From Firmicutes bacterium UBA1768 (GTDB lineage Bacteria; Bacillota; Clostridia; Peptostreptococcales; Anaerovoracaceae), in the NCBI GenBank assembly GCA_002315335.1, contig DCGW01000070.1, positions 1 through 24,870 of the forward strand: a stretch of DNA of 24,870 nt. Reading direction: 5' to 3'. Below are positions 7,716-18,241 of this stretch, in pieces. Under the pieces are notes generated by a model. The model did not search any database. It saw only the letters and a list, made by a program, of their open reading frames with translations, and was not told where the DNA came from. Each line of letters opens with the position of its first letter. The stretch's first letter is position 1. A program made the position numbers and the translations under genes.

Positions 7716-8563
7716 TGCAGCCTCTTTTCAGCGATAAAATCAACCAGTTCTTCCATCATGATAACGTCCTTTGGAACGTCAATGCCGTCTTTTCTGAGCC
7801 TTGAAGCCAGCTCGGTTGCAAAGGGAACGTCAAGCCCAAGCTGTTTCAGTTCTTCAACCTTAGAAAAAATATCCCTTGGCTTGCCATCCATGACAACCTT
7901 CCCATCATCCATAACAACAACCCTGTCAGCGCCGGCAATTTCATCCATAAAATGAGTTATGAGCACAACAGTTTTACCGTTCTCATGGTTTAGCTTCTCT
8001 ATTATTTCCATAACCTCTCGCCTGCCCTGTGGATCAAGCATGGCGGTCGGCTCATCGAACACTATGCACTCAGGCAGCATAGCTACCACTCCCGCAATAG
8101 CAATTCTCTGCTTTTGACCGCCCGAAAGCATATGCGGAGCCTTTTTCCTGAGGTCGTACATACCGACTGCCTTTAAAGACATATCGACACGCTCTCTTAT
8201 CTCTCCAGGATCCACTCCAAGGTTTTCGGGGCCGAAGGCCACATCGTCCTCAACCACAGCTGAGACCATCTGATTATCCGGATTCTGGAAAACCATGCCG
8301 ACTGTCTGTCTTATCTTCCAGATCAGATCGTCCGCTCCGGTAACCATGCCATCTACAATTACTGTACCCTCTTCTGGCAGCATAAGGCCATTCATGTGCT
8401 TTGCAAGAGTGGACTTACCCGAGCCGTTAACACCTATTATTGCGGTAAAGCTTCCCTTTTCTATTTCAAGGTTGACGTGTTCAAGTGCTCTTATTACGTG
8501 TTCACTCTCTTCTATGTGTTTATAATTGAACGATACATTCTGTATCTTAACTATATTTTCCAT
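7706..8563 (-). CDS. ecfA1: ECF transporter ATP-binding protein EcfA1
   Basis: The product has 285 residues and is the other ABC ATPase of the ECF module. It shows Walker A GVNGSGKST (44-52), Q-loop FQNPDNQMV (92-100, the EcfA1 type), LSGGQ (146-150), Walker B CIVFDE (166-171) with catalytic E171, and the switch histidine in LITHFMDE. It follows rplQ by 42 nt. There is no normal ribosome site in the 13 nt before the ATG. Instead a perfect GC-rich hairpin (8576-8596) occupies the region just upstream, which is unusual among the genes here. Confidence 0.96.
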   Translation of the reverse strand: MENIVKIQNVSFNYKHIEESEHVIRALEHVNLEIEKGSFTAIIGVNGSGKSTLAKHMNGLMLPEEGTVIVDGMVTGADDLIWKIRQTVGMVFQNPDNQMVSAVVEDDVAFGPENLGVDPGEIRERVDMSLKAVGMYDLRKKAPHMLSGGQKQRIAIAGVVAMLPECIVFDEPTAMLDPQGRREVMEIIEKLNHENGKTVVLITHFMDEIAGADRVVVMDDGKVVMDGKPRDIFSKVEELKQLGLDVPFATELASRLRKDGIDVPKDVIMMEELVDFIAEKRLQCQ

Positions 8564-8575
8564 CTTATAGCAAAT

Positions 8576-8596
8576 GGGCGGTCCTCAGGACCGCCC
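8576..8596 (-). other. Perfect 9-bp GC-rich hairpin between rplQ and ecfA1
   Basis: Arms GGGCGGTCC and GGACCGCCC are separated by only 3 nt. It follows the rplQ stop by 9 nt and ends 12 nt before the ecfA1 ATG. The following sequence ATTTGCTATAAG is only weakly T-rich. It may be an attenuating terminator, a processing site, or a 3'-end stabiliser that lowers ecf expression relative to the ribosomal genes. Confidence 0.6.
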
Positions 8597-8605
8597 TAAA
8601 TAATA

Positions 8606-8947
8606 CTAGACTAATTCGATAATTACCATTTCGGCTGCATCGCCTTTTCGTGGACCTAACTTATAAAGTCTTGTGTAACCACCGTTTCTGTCTGCGTAAT
8701 TCGGTGCAATTTCATCGAACAACTTTCTAACTACATCTTCATCTAAAATGTATGAGAGGACCTGTCTTCTTGCGTGTAAGTCTCCTCTTTTTGCCAGAGT
8801 AATCATCTTTTCAGAGATCTTTCTGGTTTCCTTTGCTCTCATTTCGGTAGTAGTGATTTTGCCTTCACGAAGGAAGCTTGTCACTAAGTTCCTAAGCATA
8901 AGATTTCTATGTGCTGTAGGTCTACCTAATTTTTTATTTCCAGGCAT
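8606..8947 (-). CDS. rplQ: 50S ribosomal protein L17
   Basis: The product has 113 residues, the usual short bacterial L17 length. It starts [20 protein letters not shown], the family's N-terminal signature, and ends in the conserved [17 protein letters not shown] segment. L17 binds 23S rRNA near the peptide exit tunnel. It is the last ribosomal gene of the alpha section and follows rpoA by 20 nt with an AAAGGAGG ribosome site. The ecf genes follow after a strong hairpin. Confidence 0.98.
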   Translation of the reverse strand: MPGNKKLGRPTAHRNLMLRNLVTSFLREGKITTTEMRAKETRKISEKMITLAKRGDLHARRQVLSYILDEDVVRKLFDEIAPNYADRNGGYTRLYKLGPRKGDAAEMVIIELV

Positions 8948-8967
8948 TTCAATCCCTCCTTTGCAGA

Positions 8968-9915
8968 TTAGTCTTCGCTGGGACGTAAGCTTAAATCAAG
9001 CTCTTCCAGCTTCTGCTTAACTTCGTCAAGCGATTTTTTACCAAGGTTTCTAACCTTCATCATATCATCTTCAGACCTGAAAGTCAGTTCCTCAACAGTG
9101 TTGATTCCTGCCCTCTTCAGACAATTGAAAGATCTTACAGAAAGCTCGAGCTCTTCGATAGTCATCTCAAGTGCTTTTTCTTTCTGGTCTTCTTCCTTCT
9201 CAACCATAATTGGAAGTTCTCTTGTTGCCTCGCTAAGCTGAATAAACAGGTCAAGATGCTCCTGCATTATTTTTGCTCCGATAGACACGCCTTCCTTTGG
9301 GCTGATGCTGCCGTCTGTCCAGATTTCAAGTGTAAGTTTGTCGTAATCTGTTACCTGGCCGACTCTTGTGTTTTCAACTGTAAAATTAACCTTCTTTACA
9401 GGCGTATAGATAGAATCAACAGGGATTACCGCAATCGGCATGGATTCTGTCTTGTTATTTTCTGCTAAAACATAGCCTCTTCCGCTCGCAAGATTGATTT
9501 CCATAGAAAGTCTTGCATCATCATCAAGAGTTGCTATAACAAGATCCTTGTTGACAATCTCTACCTCACTGTCAACCATAATGTCAGCTGCAGTTACTGT
9601 GCAAGGGCCTAAAACGTCGATCCTTGCCTTCTTTGGTGAATTGCCGCTGATTTTGATAGCGAGTCTCTTCAGATTGAGAATTATCTCTGTAACATCTTCC
9701 TTAACCCCTGGGATTGTGGAAAACTCGTGGAGAATTCCGTCAATCTTTATGGATGTTACAGCTGCACCAGGAAGAGACGATAAGAGAATTCTTCTGAGAG
9801 AATTTCCCAGAGTTGTGCCATATCCTCTTTCCAGTGGTTCTATTACGAATTTACCATATTCCTGGTCAAATTCAGATGATTCACATTTAATGGTCGGCTT
9901 TTCGATTTCGATCAT
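8968..9915 (-). CDS. rpoA: DNA-directed RNA polymerase alpha subunit
   Basis: The product has 315 residues, the normal length. The N-terminal dimerisation domain carries the conserved [19 protein letters not shown] (about 33-51), which nucleates assembly of beta and beta'. A flexible linker near 230-250 ([14 protein letters not shown]) leads to the C-terminal domain (about 255-305, [12 protein letters not shown] and [16 protein letters not shown]), which binds UP elements and activators. The start lies 10 nt after GGAGG. That Shine-Dalgarno can pair with an upstream ACCCTC, which could sequester it. Confidence 0.98.
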   Translation of the reverse strand: MIEIEKPTIKCESSEFDQEYGKFVIEPLERGYGTTLGNSLRRILLSSLPGAAVTSIKIDGILHEFSTIPGVKEDVTEIILNLKRLAIKISGNSPKKARIDVLGPCTVTAADIMVDSEVEIVNKDLVIATLDDDARLSMEINLASGRGYVLAENNKTESMPIAVIPVDSIYTPVKKVNFTVENTRVGQVTDYDKLTLEIWTDGSISPKEGVSIGAKIMQEHLDLFIQLSEATRELPIMVEKEEDQKEKALEMTIEELELSVRSFNCLKRAGINTVEELTFRSEDDMMKVRNLGKKSLDEVKQKLEELDLSLRPSED

Positions 9916-9923
9916 ACCTTAAT

Positions 9924-9959
9924 ACCCTCCTTCTTCATTAGAAATTAGCTTATGAGGGT
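9924..9959 (-). promoter_or_regulatory. Possible hairpin sequestering the rpoA ribosome site
   Basis: On the transcript ACCCTC (9954-9959), just after rpsD, is complementary to GAGGGT (9924-9929), which contains most of the rpoA Shine-Dalgarno GGAGG. The arms are 6 bp with a 24-nt loop. Stability is modest and the role is uncertain. Confidence 0.3.
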
Positions 9960-9965
9960 GTTATC

Positions 9966-10586
9966 TTACTTCGAGTATAATTCGACGATAAGCTGTTCCT
10001 TAATAGGCGCGTCAATTTCTTCTCTTCTTGGTAAACTGATGATTTTTCCTTCGAGCTTGTCGATATCAACTGTTAACCATGAAGGAACTGTAATTGACAT
10101 TTCCCTCATCTCCTTGAACTTAGGAGAGGATGTGCTCTTTTCCTTTACCTTGATAATGTCGCCCGGCTTAACTGCGTAGGACGGAATATCTACCTTTTTG
10201 CCATTTACTGTGAAGTGGCCGTGTGTAATGAGCTGTCTTGCTTCTTTTCTTGAAGCGCCCATTCCTAATCTGAATACAGCATTGTCAAGTCTTGTTTCAA
10301 GCATAACAAGGAGGTTTTCACCTGTGATGCCCGGCTTTCTTGCTGCCTTTTCAAAATAGTTTTTGAACTGTGTTTCTAAAAGTCCATAATAACGCTTTGC
10401 CTTCTGCTTTTCTCTGAGCTGTAAGCCATATTCTGAGCTCTTCTTTCTGCTCTGGCCATGCTGTCCAGGTGCATAAGGTCTCTTATCTAAAGCGCACTTT
10501 CCACTATAACATCTCTCGCCCTTTAAGAAAAGCTTCTGTCCTTCTCTTCTGCAAAGACGACATGATGCATCTGTATATCTTGCCAT
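9966..10586 (-). CDS. rpsD: 30S ribosomal protein S4, zinc-type
   Basis: The product has 206 residues. S4 is a primary assembly protein binding the 16S 5' domain and helps form the mRNA entry site. C9, C12, C26 and C31 form the Cys4 zinc site found in one class of S4; the Cys-free class lacks it. The S4 RNA-binding domain (about 96-158, [21 protein letters not shown], with [11 protein letters not shown]) is intact. It starts after a GGGAGG site 15 nt downstream of rpsK. In several bacteria S4 represses its own operon, and here rpsD lies inside the alpha section with the structured rpsM leader upstream. Confidence 0.98.
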   Translation of the reverse strand: MARYTDASCRLCRREGQKLFLKGERCYSGKCALDKRPYAPGQHGQSRKKSSEYGLQLREKQKAKRYYGLLETQFKNYFEKAARKPGITGENLLVMLETRLDNAVFRLGMGASRKEARQLITHGHFTVNGKKVDIPSYAVKPGDIIKVKEKSTSSPKFKEMREMSITVPSWLTVDIDKLEGKIISLPRREEIDAPIKEQLIVELYSK

Positions 10587-10601
10587 TCTTCTGCACCTCC
10601 C

Positions 10602-11000
10602 TCAGACTCTTCTTCTCTTTGGCGGTCTGCAACCGTTATGAGGAATTGGAGTAATATCTTTAATCATTGTAATCTCAAGACCTGCTGTCTGTAACGCTCT
10701 GATTGCTGCTTCTCTTCCGGAACCAGGACCCTTAACGTATACTTCAACTGTCTTAAGACCATGTTCCATAGCACCCTTTGCTGCAACTTCAGCTGCCTGC
10801 TGCGCTGCGAAAGGTGTAGATTTTCTTGAACCTCTGAAACCGAGGGAACCTGCGCTTGACCATGAAAGAGCATTTCCGTGAGTGTCGGAGAGAGTTACTA
10901 TGGTGTTATTGAATGTAGCCTGGATATGTGCCTGACCTTTTTCGATATTTTTACGTTCTCTTCTCTTTTTACGAACGACTTTTTTCTGCTGTTTTGCCAT
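10602..11000 (-). CDS. rpsK: 30S ribosomal protein S11
   Basis: The product has 132 residues. S11 sits on the platform of the 30S subunit near the 690 loop and the E-site. The conserved core is clear: [34 protein letters not shown], and the C-terminal [17 protein letters not shown]. The N-terminal basic tail ([16 protein letters not shown]) is typical. It lies 20 nt after rpsM and 15 nt before rpsD. Confidence 0.98.
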   Translation of the reverse strand: MAKQQKKVVRKKRRERKNIEKGQAHIQATFNNTIVTLSDTHGNALSWSSAGSLGFRGSRKSTPFAAQQAAEVAAKGAMEHGLKTVEVYVKGPGSGREAAIRALQTAGLEITMIKDITPIPHNGCRPPKRRRV

Positions 11001-11020
11001 ATCTTCTCACCCTCCTTTTC

Positions 11021-11392
11021 TTACTTCTTCTTCTTTCTGCCAACAGTCTTCTTAGGACCTTTTCTTGTACGAGCGTTTGTCTTTGTGCCCTGGCCTCTAA
11101 CTGGAAGACCTCTTCTATGTCTTATTCCTCTATAGCAACCGATTTCCATGAGTCTCTTGATGTTGAGGGAAACTTCTCTTCTGAGATCACCTTCAACCAT
11201 ATAATCTTCTTCTAAGATTTTTCTGATTGTACCCACTTCGTCTTCTGTCAGGTCTCTGACTCTTGTATCCGGATTGATTCCGGCTTTTTCTAAAATGACA
11301 TTGGATGACTTTCTGCCAATGCCAAAGATGTACGTCAAACCAATTTCGACTCTTTTGTCTCTTGGTAAATCGACACCGGCTATTCTGGCCAT
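11021..11392 (-). CDS. rpsM: 30S ribosomal protein S13
   Basis: The product has 123 residues. S13 forms head-to-50S bridges and contacts the P-site tRNA through its C-terminal tail. The family start [20 protein letters not shown], the [17 protein letters not shown] segment and the lysine-rich tail ending in KKKK are all present. It is the first gene of the alpha section and is preceded by a 202-nt gap with a candidate promoter and folded leader; ribosome site CAGGAGG. Confidence 0.98.
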   Translation of the reverse strand: MARIAGVDLPRDKRVEIGLTYIFGIGRKSSNVILEKAGINPDTRVRDLTEDEVGTIRKILEEDYMVEGDLRREVSLNIKRLMEIGCYRGIRHRRGLPVRGQGTKTNARTRKGPKKTVGRKKKK

Positions 11393-11430
11393 TAAGATTA
11401 CCTCCTGTGTAATTCCACTACTATAATTAT

Positions 11431-11496
11431 CATGTTAACACCGCCTCTGGGTTCGCCCGGAAGGTGTCTCACGACAACATGGGCGCAGCCGCACCC
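11431..11496 (-). promoter_or_regulatory. Structured leader of rpsM (alpha section)
   Basis: On the transcript a hairpin GGGTGC-GGCT-GCGCCC (11481-11496) is followed by a three-tier stem. The outer pair is CATGTT (11476-11481) with AACATG (11431-11436), the middle pair ACACC (11463-11467) with GGTGT (11438-11442), and the inner pair GGGCGAACCC. Together they form a compact folded element about 40 nt before the rpsM ATG. It is a candidate binding site for a regulatory ribosomal protein such as S4. I do not recognise it as a known element. Confidence 0.55.
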
Positions 11497-11529
11497 TTAT
11501 GACGATATTATTAACAGTAAATCTTATAT

Positions 11530-11558
11530 ATTATAATACAAATACTATAATATTACCA
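11530..11558 (-). promoter_or_regulatory. Candidate internal promoter before rpsM
   Basis: On the minus strand a perfect -10 TATAAT (11530-11535) lies in a very AT-rich stretch, with a weak TGGTAA at the -35 position (11553-11558, spacing 17). Transcription would start near 11523 and give a leader of about 130 nt for rpsM. The gap right after rpmJ has no clear terminator, so read-through from the spc section is also expected. Confidence 0.5.
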
Positions 11559-11594
11559 GCCTTTTTTGCTGATTTTCTTAATTATTTTGGACTA

Positions 11595-11708
11595 TCAGCC
11601 CTGCTTCTGCTTATGCTTTGGGTTTGAGCAGATAACCATAACTTTGCCGTTTCTCTTTATGATTTTGCACTTTTCGCAAATCGGCTTAACTGATGCTCTT
11701 ACTTTCAT
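11595..11708 (-). CDS. rpmJ: 50S ribosomal protein L36, zinc-binding form
   Basis: The product has 37 residues, the normal size, beginning [21 protein letters not shown]11, C14, C27 and H32 form the zinc site of the Cys-containing L36 class. L36 is a small late-assembly protein of the 50S subunit. The ribosome site TTGGAGG lies 6 nt before the ATG, and the gene follows infA by 13 nt. Its position between infA and rpsM is the standard one. Confidence 0.97.
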   Translation of the reverse strand: MKVRASVKPICEKCKIIKRNGKVMVICSNPKHKQKQG

Positions 11709-11721
11709 TTCGTTCCTCCAA

Positions 11722-11940
11722 CTACTTATCTCTCCAGGTAATTCTGCCTCTTGTCAGATCGTAAGGTGACAACTCAACCTTCACTCTGTCTCCCGGAAGA
11801 ATTCTTATGAAGTTCATACGGATTTTTCCTGAGATATGGGCGAGAACTTCGTAACCATTTTCAAGCTTTACTTTGAACATTGCGTTTGGCTGCGCTTCGA
11901 GTACTGTTCCAAATACTTCGATGACGTCCTTTTTAGCCAT
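11722..11940 (-). CDS. infA: Translation initiation factor IF-1
   Basis: The product has 72 residues, the usual length. It is an OB-fold protein that occupies the A-site of the 30S subunit during initiation together with IF-2 and IF-3. The conserved [20 protein letters not shown] start, [19 protein letters not shown] core and C-terminal [11 protein letters not shown] are all present. AAGGAGGGG lies before the start; the gene follows the KOW-protein gene by 15 nt. Confidence 0.98.
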   Translation of the reverse strand: MAKKDVIEVFGTVLEAQPNAMFKVKLENGYEVLAHISGKIRMNFIRILPGDRVKVELSPYDLTRGRITWRDK

Positions 11941-11955
11941 ATAACGCCCCTCCTT

Positions 11956-12219
11956 CTATTCATAGCCCTCCAACTCGCATCTTATCAGCGAGTTGGAAAG
12001 CTCTCCGCCATTTTCTGACCTGTCTTTTACCTCTTCCGAAATTCGATTAAACTTCTGAAGATGCTTAATCTTTTTCTTCTTAGGTGCCTCTATCTTTCGC
12101 GTCCTTCCGTCAGTAATGTATGCGTATTCTCCTTCGACACGAACTACCAGAAATACCTTCTGCTTGTCCCTGCCTGCGAGGGCTCTTACATACTGTCCGA
12201 CACATAACGAGCCATTCAT
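11956..12219 (-). CDS. KOW-domain RNA-binding protein (L14e/L27e-like)
   Basis: The product has 87 residues. The first 55 form a KOW-like motif (VGQYVRALAGRDKQKVFLVV, then YITDGRTRKIEAPKKKKIKH). This resembles the small L14e/L6e/L27e-like proteins often encoded between map and infA in Clostridia. The C-terminal 30 residues are acidic and variable. RNA or ribosome binding is inferred from the fold and location; no specific role is established. It starts 4 nt after the map stop with AGGAG 7 nt before the ATG. Confidence 0.85.
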   Translation of the reverse strand: MNGSLCVGQYVRALAGRDKQKVFLVVRVEGEYAYITDGRTRKIEAPKKKKIKHLQKFNRISEEVKDRSENGGELSNSLIRCELEGYE

Positions 12220-12223
12220 ATAC

Positions 12224-12979
12224 CTACTCCTGTAAAAGAGTCAGTATTTCCGGCTCTCCATCGGTAATAATAATTGTATTTTCGTAATGAGCTGCATACT
12301 TCCCGTCAGTGGTGACCGTTGTCCATTCGTCATCAAGAACAAGGCATTCATCGTTTCCGGCATTGACCATAGGTTCTATCGCAAGCGTCATACCCGCCTG
12401 AAGTCTTGGGCCTTTTCCGGCCTTCCCATAATTAGGAATCGGGGGATCTTCATGCATATTCTGACCTATTCCATGGCCGACAAAATCCTTGACCACGCTG
12501 AAGCCGTTTTTTTCAACATGCTCCTGTATAGCGTGAGAGATATCTCCCAGTCTGAAGCCAACCTTAGCAAACTTTATCCCCTCAAAGAAGGACTCTCTTG
12601 TAACTCTGATCAGCTTTTCAGCCTCGGAAGAAATCTTCCCTACAGGATAGGTTCTGCAGGCGTCACTGTAGTAACCCTTGAATATTGTTCCTGTGTCTAT
12701 GCTTATTATGTCACCTTCTTCCAGAACCTTTGGCCCTGGAATTCCGTGTATTATTACATCATTCACTGATGCGCACACGCTTGCCGGAAATCCGCCGTAG
12801 TCTTTGAAACCCGGAATCATATTGTTCTTCCTGATTTCATCCTCTACTTTGCGATCGATATCGGCTGTCGTTATTCCGGGTTTGATGATACCTGGTACCA
12901 TCTCATCTAAAATATAAGCCGTCACCTTCGCTGCTTCTCTCATGATATCCAGCTCATGCTGTCTTTTAATCACGATCAT
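12224..12979 (-). CDS. map: Methionine aminopeptidase type I
   Basis: The product has 251 residues. It removes the initiator methionine from nascent proteins. The five metal ligands are visible: D95 (SIDTG), D106 (SDACRTY), H169 (GHGIGQNMHEDP), E202 (AIEPMVN) and E233 (HYENTIII), with the substrate-contacting H79 in VIIHGIPG. There is no N-terminal SH3-binding or zinc extension, so it is the short bacterial type Ia form. It follows adk by 17 nt with GGAG 9 nt before the ATG. Confidence 0.98.
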   Translation of the reverse strand: MIVIKRQHELDIMREAAKVTAYILDEMVPGIIKPGITTADIDRKVEDEIRKNNMIPGFKDYGGFPASVCASVNDVIIHGIPGPKVLEEGDIISIDTGTIFKGYYSDACRTYPVGKISSEAEKLIRVTRESFFEGIKFAKVGFRLGDISHAIQEHVEKNGFSVVKDFVGHGIGQNMHEDPPIPNYGKAGKGPRLQAGMTLAIEPMVNAGNDECLVLDDEWTTVTTDGKYAAHYENTIIITDGEPEILTLLQE

Positions 12980-12996
12980 AGTTCAAGTCTCCTGAA

Positions 12997-14919
<1,923 letters not shown>

Positions 14920-14920
<1 letters not shown>

Positions 14921-15360
14921 TAGATCACCTCTGCTTTACCGCCGGCTGCCTGAATTTTTTCAACTGCACTGCCACTGAACTTATTAGCCTGAACAGTGAG
15001 GCTCTTTGAGATCTCACCATCACCTAACACCTTAATGCCGTCAATAACCTTTTTAACAAGGCCGTTTTCGATAAGGAGCTCAGGAGTTACAACTGTACCG
15101 TTTTCAAAAATCTCTAAATCTTCTACATTTAATATAGCCCACTGTTTTTTGTTAGGATTAGCAAAACCTCTCTTAGGAATAATTCTGGTAAGTGGCATCT
15201 GACCACCTTCAAAACCAGGTCTTACACCGCCGCCGCTTCTTGAGTTCTGACCATTCATACCTCTGCCGGCTGTTTTACCCTGTCCTGTAGCAGTACCTCT
15301 GCCCTTTCTCTTAGGGGCTTTAGTTGAGCCTTCCGGTGCTCTTAATTCATGTAATTTCAT
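14920..15360 (-). CDS. rplO: 50S ribosomal protein L15
   Basis: The product has 146 residues. The family signature is the long glycine/arginine-rich N-terminal arm (about 12-50, [20 protein letters not shown] and [16 protein letters not shown]), which threads into 23S rRNA, and the C-terminal globular domain ([20 protein letters not shown]). It lies 18 nt after rpmD and overlaps secY by one base. Confidence 0.98.
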
Positions 15361-15378
15361 CGTCTAAAACACCTCCGC

Positions 15379-15564
15379 CTAAATTTCTTCTTCAACTTCT
15401 ACAAGGTGAGCAACCTTTGCAATCATGCCTCTGATCTGAGGTGTATCCTGCTTTGCAACAGTCTGACCAATCTTCTTGAGACCAAGGGCTTCTACATTCT
15501 TTCTGTGAAGAGGTTTCTGACCGATTGTGCTTTTAACTAACTTGATTTTTAATTCTTTTGCCAC
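15379..15564 (-). CDS. rpmD: 50S ribosomal protein L30
   Basis: The product has 61 residues, the normal bacterial size. The core [20 protein letters not shown] and [20 protein letters not shown] matches the family. It lies 12 nt after rpsE in the standard spc order. Confidence 0.97.
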   Translation of the reverse strand: MAKELKIKLVKSTIGQKPLHRKNVEALGLKKIGQTVAKQDTPQIRGMIAKVAHLVEVEEEI

Positions 15565-15576
15565 GGCAATCCCCTC

Positions 15577-16083
15577 CTATCCTAAGATTTCTTCCTTTGT
15601 TTTTCCTCTGAGTCTTGCAACTTCTTCTACTGTCTTGAGTGACTTAAGTCCTTCAAGTGTAGCATATGCCATGTTACCAGAGTTGTTTGAACCGATTGAC
15701 TTAGCTCTTACATCGTGAAGTCCGGCTAATTCGAGTACTGTACGAACCGCACCACCCGCGATAACTCCTGTACCAGGAGCAGCTGGCATAATAAGAACCT
15801 GTCCTGCGCCGAAGATACCCAGTGTTCTGTGTGGAATTGTAGTTCCAACAGTCGGAACAAAGATTAAGTTCTTCTTTGCGTCTTCTATAGCTTTTTTAAC
15901 AGCATCAGGAATTTCCAGAGCCTTACCCTGGCCAACTCCTACGTAGCCTTCACCGTTTCCGATTACGATTGTAACTGAGAATCTGAAGTTTCTACCACCT
16001 TTTACAACCTTAGCTACACGTCTGATATTTACAATTGATTCTGTGAATTCCATCTTAGATGTATCAATCATATCACGTCGCAT
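15577..16083 (-). CDS. rpsE: 30S ribosomal protein S5
   Basis: The product has 168 residues. S5 lies at the mRNA entry site and contributes to decoding accuracy. The double-stranded RNA-binding-like N-terminal domain ([39 protein letters not shown]) and the C-terminal domain ([20 protein letters not shown]) are conserved. It follows rplR by 17 nt with GGAGG upstream. Confidence 0.98.
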   Translation of the reverse strand: MRRDMIDTSKMEFTESIVNIRRVAKVVKGGRNFRFSVTIVIGNGEGYVGVGQGKALEIPDAVKKAIEDAKKNLIFVPTVGTTIPHRTLGIFGAGQVLIMPAAPGTGVIAGGAVRTVLELAGLHDVRAKSIGSNNSGNMAYATLEGLKSLKTVEEVARLRGKTKEEILG

Positions 16084-16100
16084 TAGTGTTCCTCCTTCTC

Positions 16101-16469
16101 CTAGAATTTAAGTCCTGCTTCTCTTGCACCATCAGCTAATTCCTTAACTCTTCCGTGATAAAGGAAACCGCCTCTGTCAAATGCAACAGTCTCGATGCCT
16201 GCAGCAAGTGCTTTCTTTGCGATAGCAGCGCCTACAACCTTTGCAGCTTCTTTGTTTCCGCCGTAACCAACTTCAGCCTTGATATCCTTGTCCATTGTTG
16301 ATGCAGCTGCAAGTGTGGTGCCCTTAGTGTCATCGATAATCTGAACGCTGATGTGCTTTGCGCTTCTGAATACGCACATTCTAGGTTTTTCAGGAGTACC
16401 AGTTACCTTGTTTCTTACTCTGTAGTGTCTTTCCAGACGTTTCGCATTTCTGCTCGCTTTACCTGACAT
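16101..16469 (-). CDS. rplR: 50S ribosomal protein L18
   Basis: The product has 122 residues. L18 binds 5S rRNA together with L5 and anchors it to the 50S subunit. The basic N-terminus ([19 protein letters not shown]), the RMCVFRS-type strand ([19 protein letters not shown]) and the C-terminal [20 protein letters not shown] are family hallmarks. It follows rplF by 23 nt. Confidence 0.98.
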   Translation of the reverse strand: MSGKASRNAKRLERHYRVRNKVTGTPEKPRMCVFRSAKHISVQIIDDTKGTTLAAASTMDKDIKAEVGYGGNKEAAKVVGAAIAKKALAAGIETVAFDRGGFLYHGRVKELADGAREAGLKF

Positions 16470-16492
16470 TTGTTTGGTTCACTCCTTTCTTA

Positions 16493-17032
16493 CTACTTAC
16501 CTGTCTTGCCTTCTTTACGCTGGATATATTCGTCTGCATACTTGATACCCTTGCCCTTATAAGGTTCAGGTTCTCTCCATGCTCTGATATCAGCAGCAAA
16601 GTTGCCAACTAACGCCTTGTTAATACCTGAAACGATAATTTCGTTTGGATTAGGAACTTCTGTCTTAACATCGGCAGTATCTTTGATTTCTACAGGATGT
16701 GAATAACCAACATTTAAGATTAAAGTGTCGCCCTTCTTTTCAGCTCTGTAACCAACGCCTACGAGAACGAGCTTCTTCTGGAAACCTGTTGTTACGCCGA
16801 TAACCATATTGTTTACCAACGCTCTTGATAAACCGTGAAGAGATCTTTCATCTTTATTGTCAGAACCTCTTTCAAAAGTAATAGTTCCGTTATCGTTCTT
16901 AACTGTAATCTTTGTGCTTAACTGTTCCTTAAGTTCGCCCTTAGGTCCTTTTACAGTAACTAAGTTAGCGTCACTTATTGAAATTTCAACTTTTTCAGGA
17001 ACAGTGATAGGTGCATTACCAACTCTTGACAT
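16493..17032 (-). CDS. rplF: 50S ribosomal protein L6
   Basis: The product has 179 residues made of two related alpha/beta domains, as in all L6 proteins. It begins MSRVGNAPITVPEKVEISIS and carries VKGPKGEL. The C-terminal domain ends in the conserved REPEPYKGKGIKYADEYIQR with the GKTGK tail. It binds near the sarcin-ricin loop and the L7/L12 stalk base. It follows rpsH by 18 nt. Confidence 0.98.
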   Translation of the reverse strand: MSRVGNAPITVPEKVEISISDANLVTVKGPKGELKEQLSTKITVKNDNGTITFERGSDNKDERSLHGLSRALVNNMVIGVTTGFQKKLVLVGVGYRAEKKGDTLILNVGYSHPVEIKDTADVKTEVPNPNEIIVSGINKALVGNFAADIRAWREPEPYKGKGIKYADEYIQRKEGKTGK

Positions 17033-17050
17033 TTATTCTACCTCCATTCC

Positions 17051-17449
17051 TTACCATACGAAGCAAAGAACTTCTCCGCCTACGTTCTGCTTTCTTGCTT
17101 CCTTGTCTGTGATTACACCCTTGGAAGTTGAGATGATAGCAATACCGAGACCTCCTAAAACCTTAGGAATTTCATCTTTCTTTGCATATACCTTAAGACC
17201 AGGCTTAGAAATTTTCTTGATACCTGTGATAACTTTTTCTTTATTCTGACCGTACTTCATCTGAATTCTGATGATGCCCTGTTTAGTGTCTTCTATAACA
17301 TCAAAGCCTGCAATATATCCTTCGTTAACAAGGATTTCGGCAATTGACTTCTTTAATTTTGATGCAGGAACGTCTACGCTTTCGTGTCCGACCATATTTG
17401 CATTTCTGATTCTTGTAAGCATATCAGCTATTGGATCTGTCATTGACAT
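17051..17449 (-). CDS. rpsH: 30S ribosomal protein S8
   Basis: The product has 132 residues, starting [19 protein letters not shown]8 is a primary binder of 16S helix 21 and in E. coli it represses the spc operon. The C-terminal segment [20 protein letters not shown], followed by [10 protein letters not shown], is conserved. It follows rpsZ by 30 nt. Confidence 0.98.
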   Translation of the reverse strand: MSMTDPIADMLTRIRNANMVGHESVDVPASKLKKSIAEILVNEGYIAGFDVIEDTKQGIIRIQMKYGQNKEKVITGIKKISKPGLKVYAKKDEIPKVLGGLGIAIISTSKGVITDKEARKQNVGGEVLCFVW

Positions 17450-17479
17450 TATATGGTTCCTCCTTTCTTATACTATATT

Positions 17480-17665
17480 CTACCAGCTTGCCTTCTTTAC
17501 TCCCGGAATCTGGCCCTTATATGCTAATTCTCTGAAGCAGATACGGCAGATTCCATACTTCTTTAATACAGAGTGCGGTCTTCCGCAGATTCTGCATCTT
17601 GTGTATGCTCTGGTTGAATACTTAGGCGCTTTCTGCTGTTTAACCTTAAGAGATGTTTTTGCCAT
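17480..17665 (-). CDS. rpsZ: 30S ribosomal protein S14, zinc-binding short form
   Basis: The product has 61 residues. C24, C27, C40 and C43 (CRIC and CRIC) form the zinc site of the short type Z S14; zinc-free S14 paralogues are about 89-101 residues. It begins [20 protein letters not shown] and ends [13 protein letters not shown]. It contacts 16S rRNA in the head near S3 and S10. It lies 14 nt after rplE. Confidence 0.98.
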   Translation of the reverse strand: MAKTSLKVKQQKAPKYSTRAYTRCRICGRPHSVLKKYGICRICFRELAYKGQIPGVKKASW

Positions 17666-17679
17666 CTTTCATATCCTCC

Positions 17680-18219
17680 CTATCTTGTAAACGGCATTCC
17701 GAGTAACTCTAAGAGAGCCATAGCTTCTTCGTCAGTTTTTGCCGTTGTTGTGAAAACGATATCCATACCCTTAATCTTATCGATCTTGTCGTATTCGATT
17801 TCCGGGAAGATGAGCTGTTCCTTGATACCCATAGCATAATTACCTCTGCCATCGAAGGAGTTTCTGCTCACGCCCTTGAAGTCTCTTACTCTTGGGAGTG
17901 CGATGTTGAAGAACTTATCAGCAAATTCATACATTTTGTCTCCTCTGAGAGTAACCTTTGTTCCAATAGCCATGCCTTCTCTGATTTTGAAGTTAGCGAT
18001 GGACTTTCTTGCTTTAGTAATAACAGGCTTCTGACCTGAAATAAGAGCGAGTTCTGCAACCGCTGTTTCTAAGATTTTTGGGTTGTCCTTAGCTTCGCCG
18101 ATACCCATGTTAATGGTAATCTTTTCTAACTTTGGAACTTCCATAACGTTGTTATATTTAAACTTTTCCATTAAAGCCGGAAAAACGTCTGCTTTATATG
18201 TATCCTTTAATCTTGCCAA
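17680..18219 (-). CDS. rplE: 50S ribosomal protein L5
   Basis: The product has 179 residues. L5 binds 5S rRNA and forms the central protuberance contact with the 30S head. The conserved [53 protein letters not shown] and [15 protein letters not shown] segments are present. It follows rplX by 22 nt with GGAGG upstream. Confidence 0.98.
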   Translation of the reverse strand: MARLKDTYKADVFPALMEKFKYNNVMEVPKLEKITINMGIGEAKDNPKILETAVAELALISGQKPVITKARKSIANFKIREGMAIGTKVTLRGDKMYEFADKFFNIALPRVRDFKGVSRNSFDGRGNYAMGIKEQLIFPEIEYDKIDKIKGMDIVFTTTAKTDEEAMALLELLGMPFTR

Positions 18220-18241
18220 AGCTTGTACCTCCTTTCAAGAA

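Noticed and set aside
9494..9922. Plus-strand open frame of 142 codons opposite rpoA
   Set aside because: It is a shadow of rpoA codon usage. The same holds for all other plus-strand frames in the window; no plus-strand gene is supported.
11561..11594. Terminator directly after rpmJ
   Set aside because: The CAGC/GCTG pairing encloses an A-rich loop and is not followed by a T-run; read-through is more likely.
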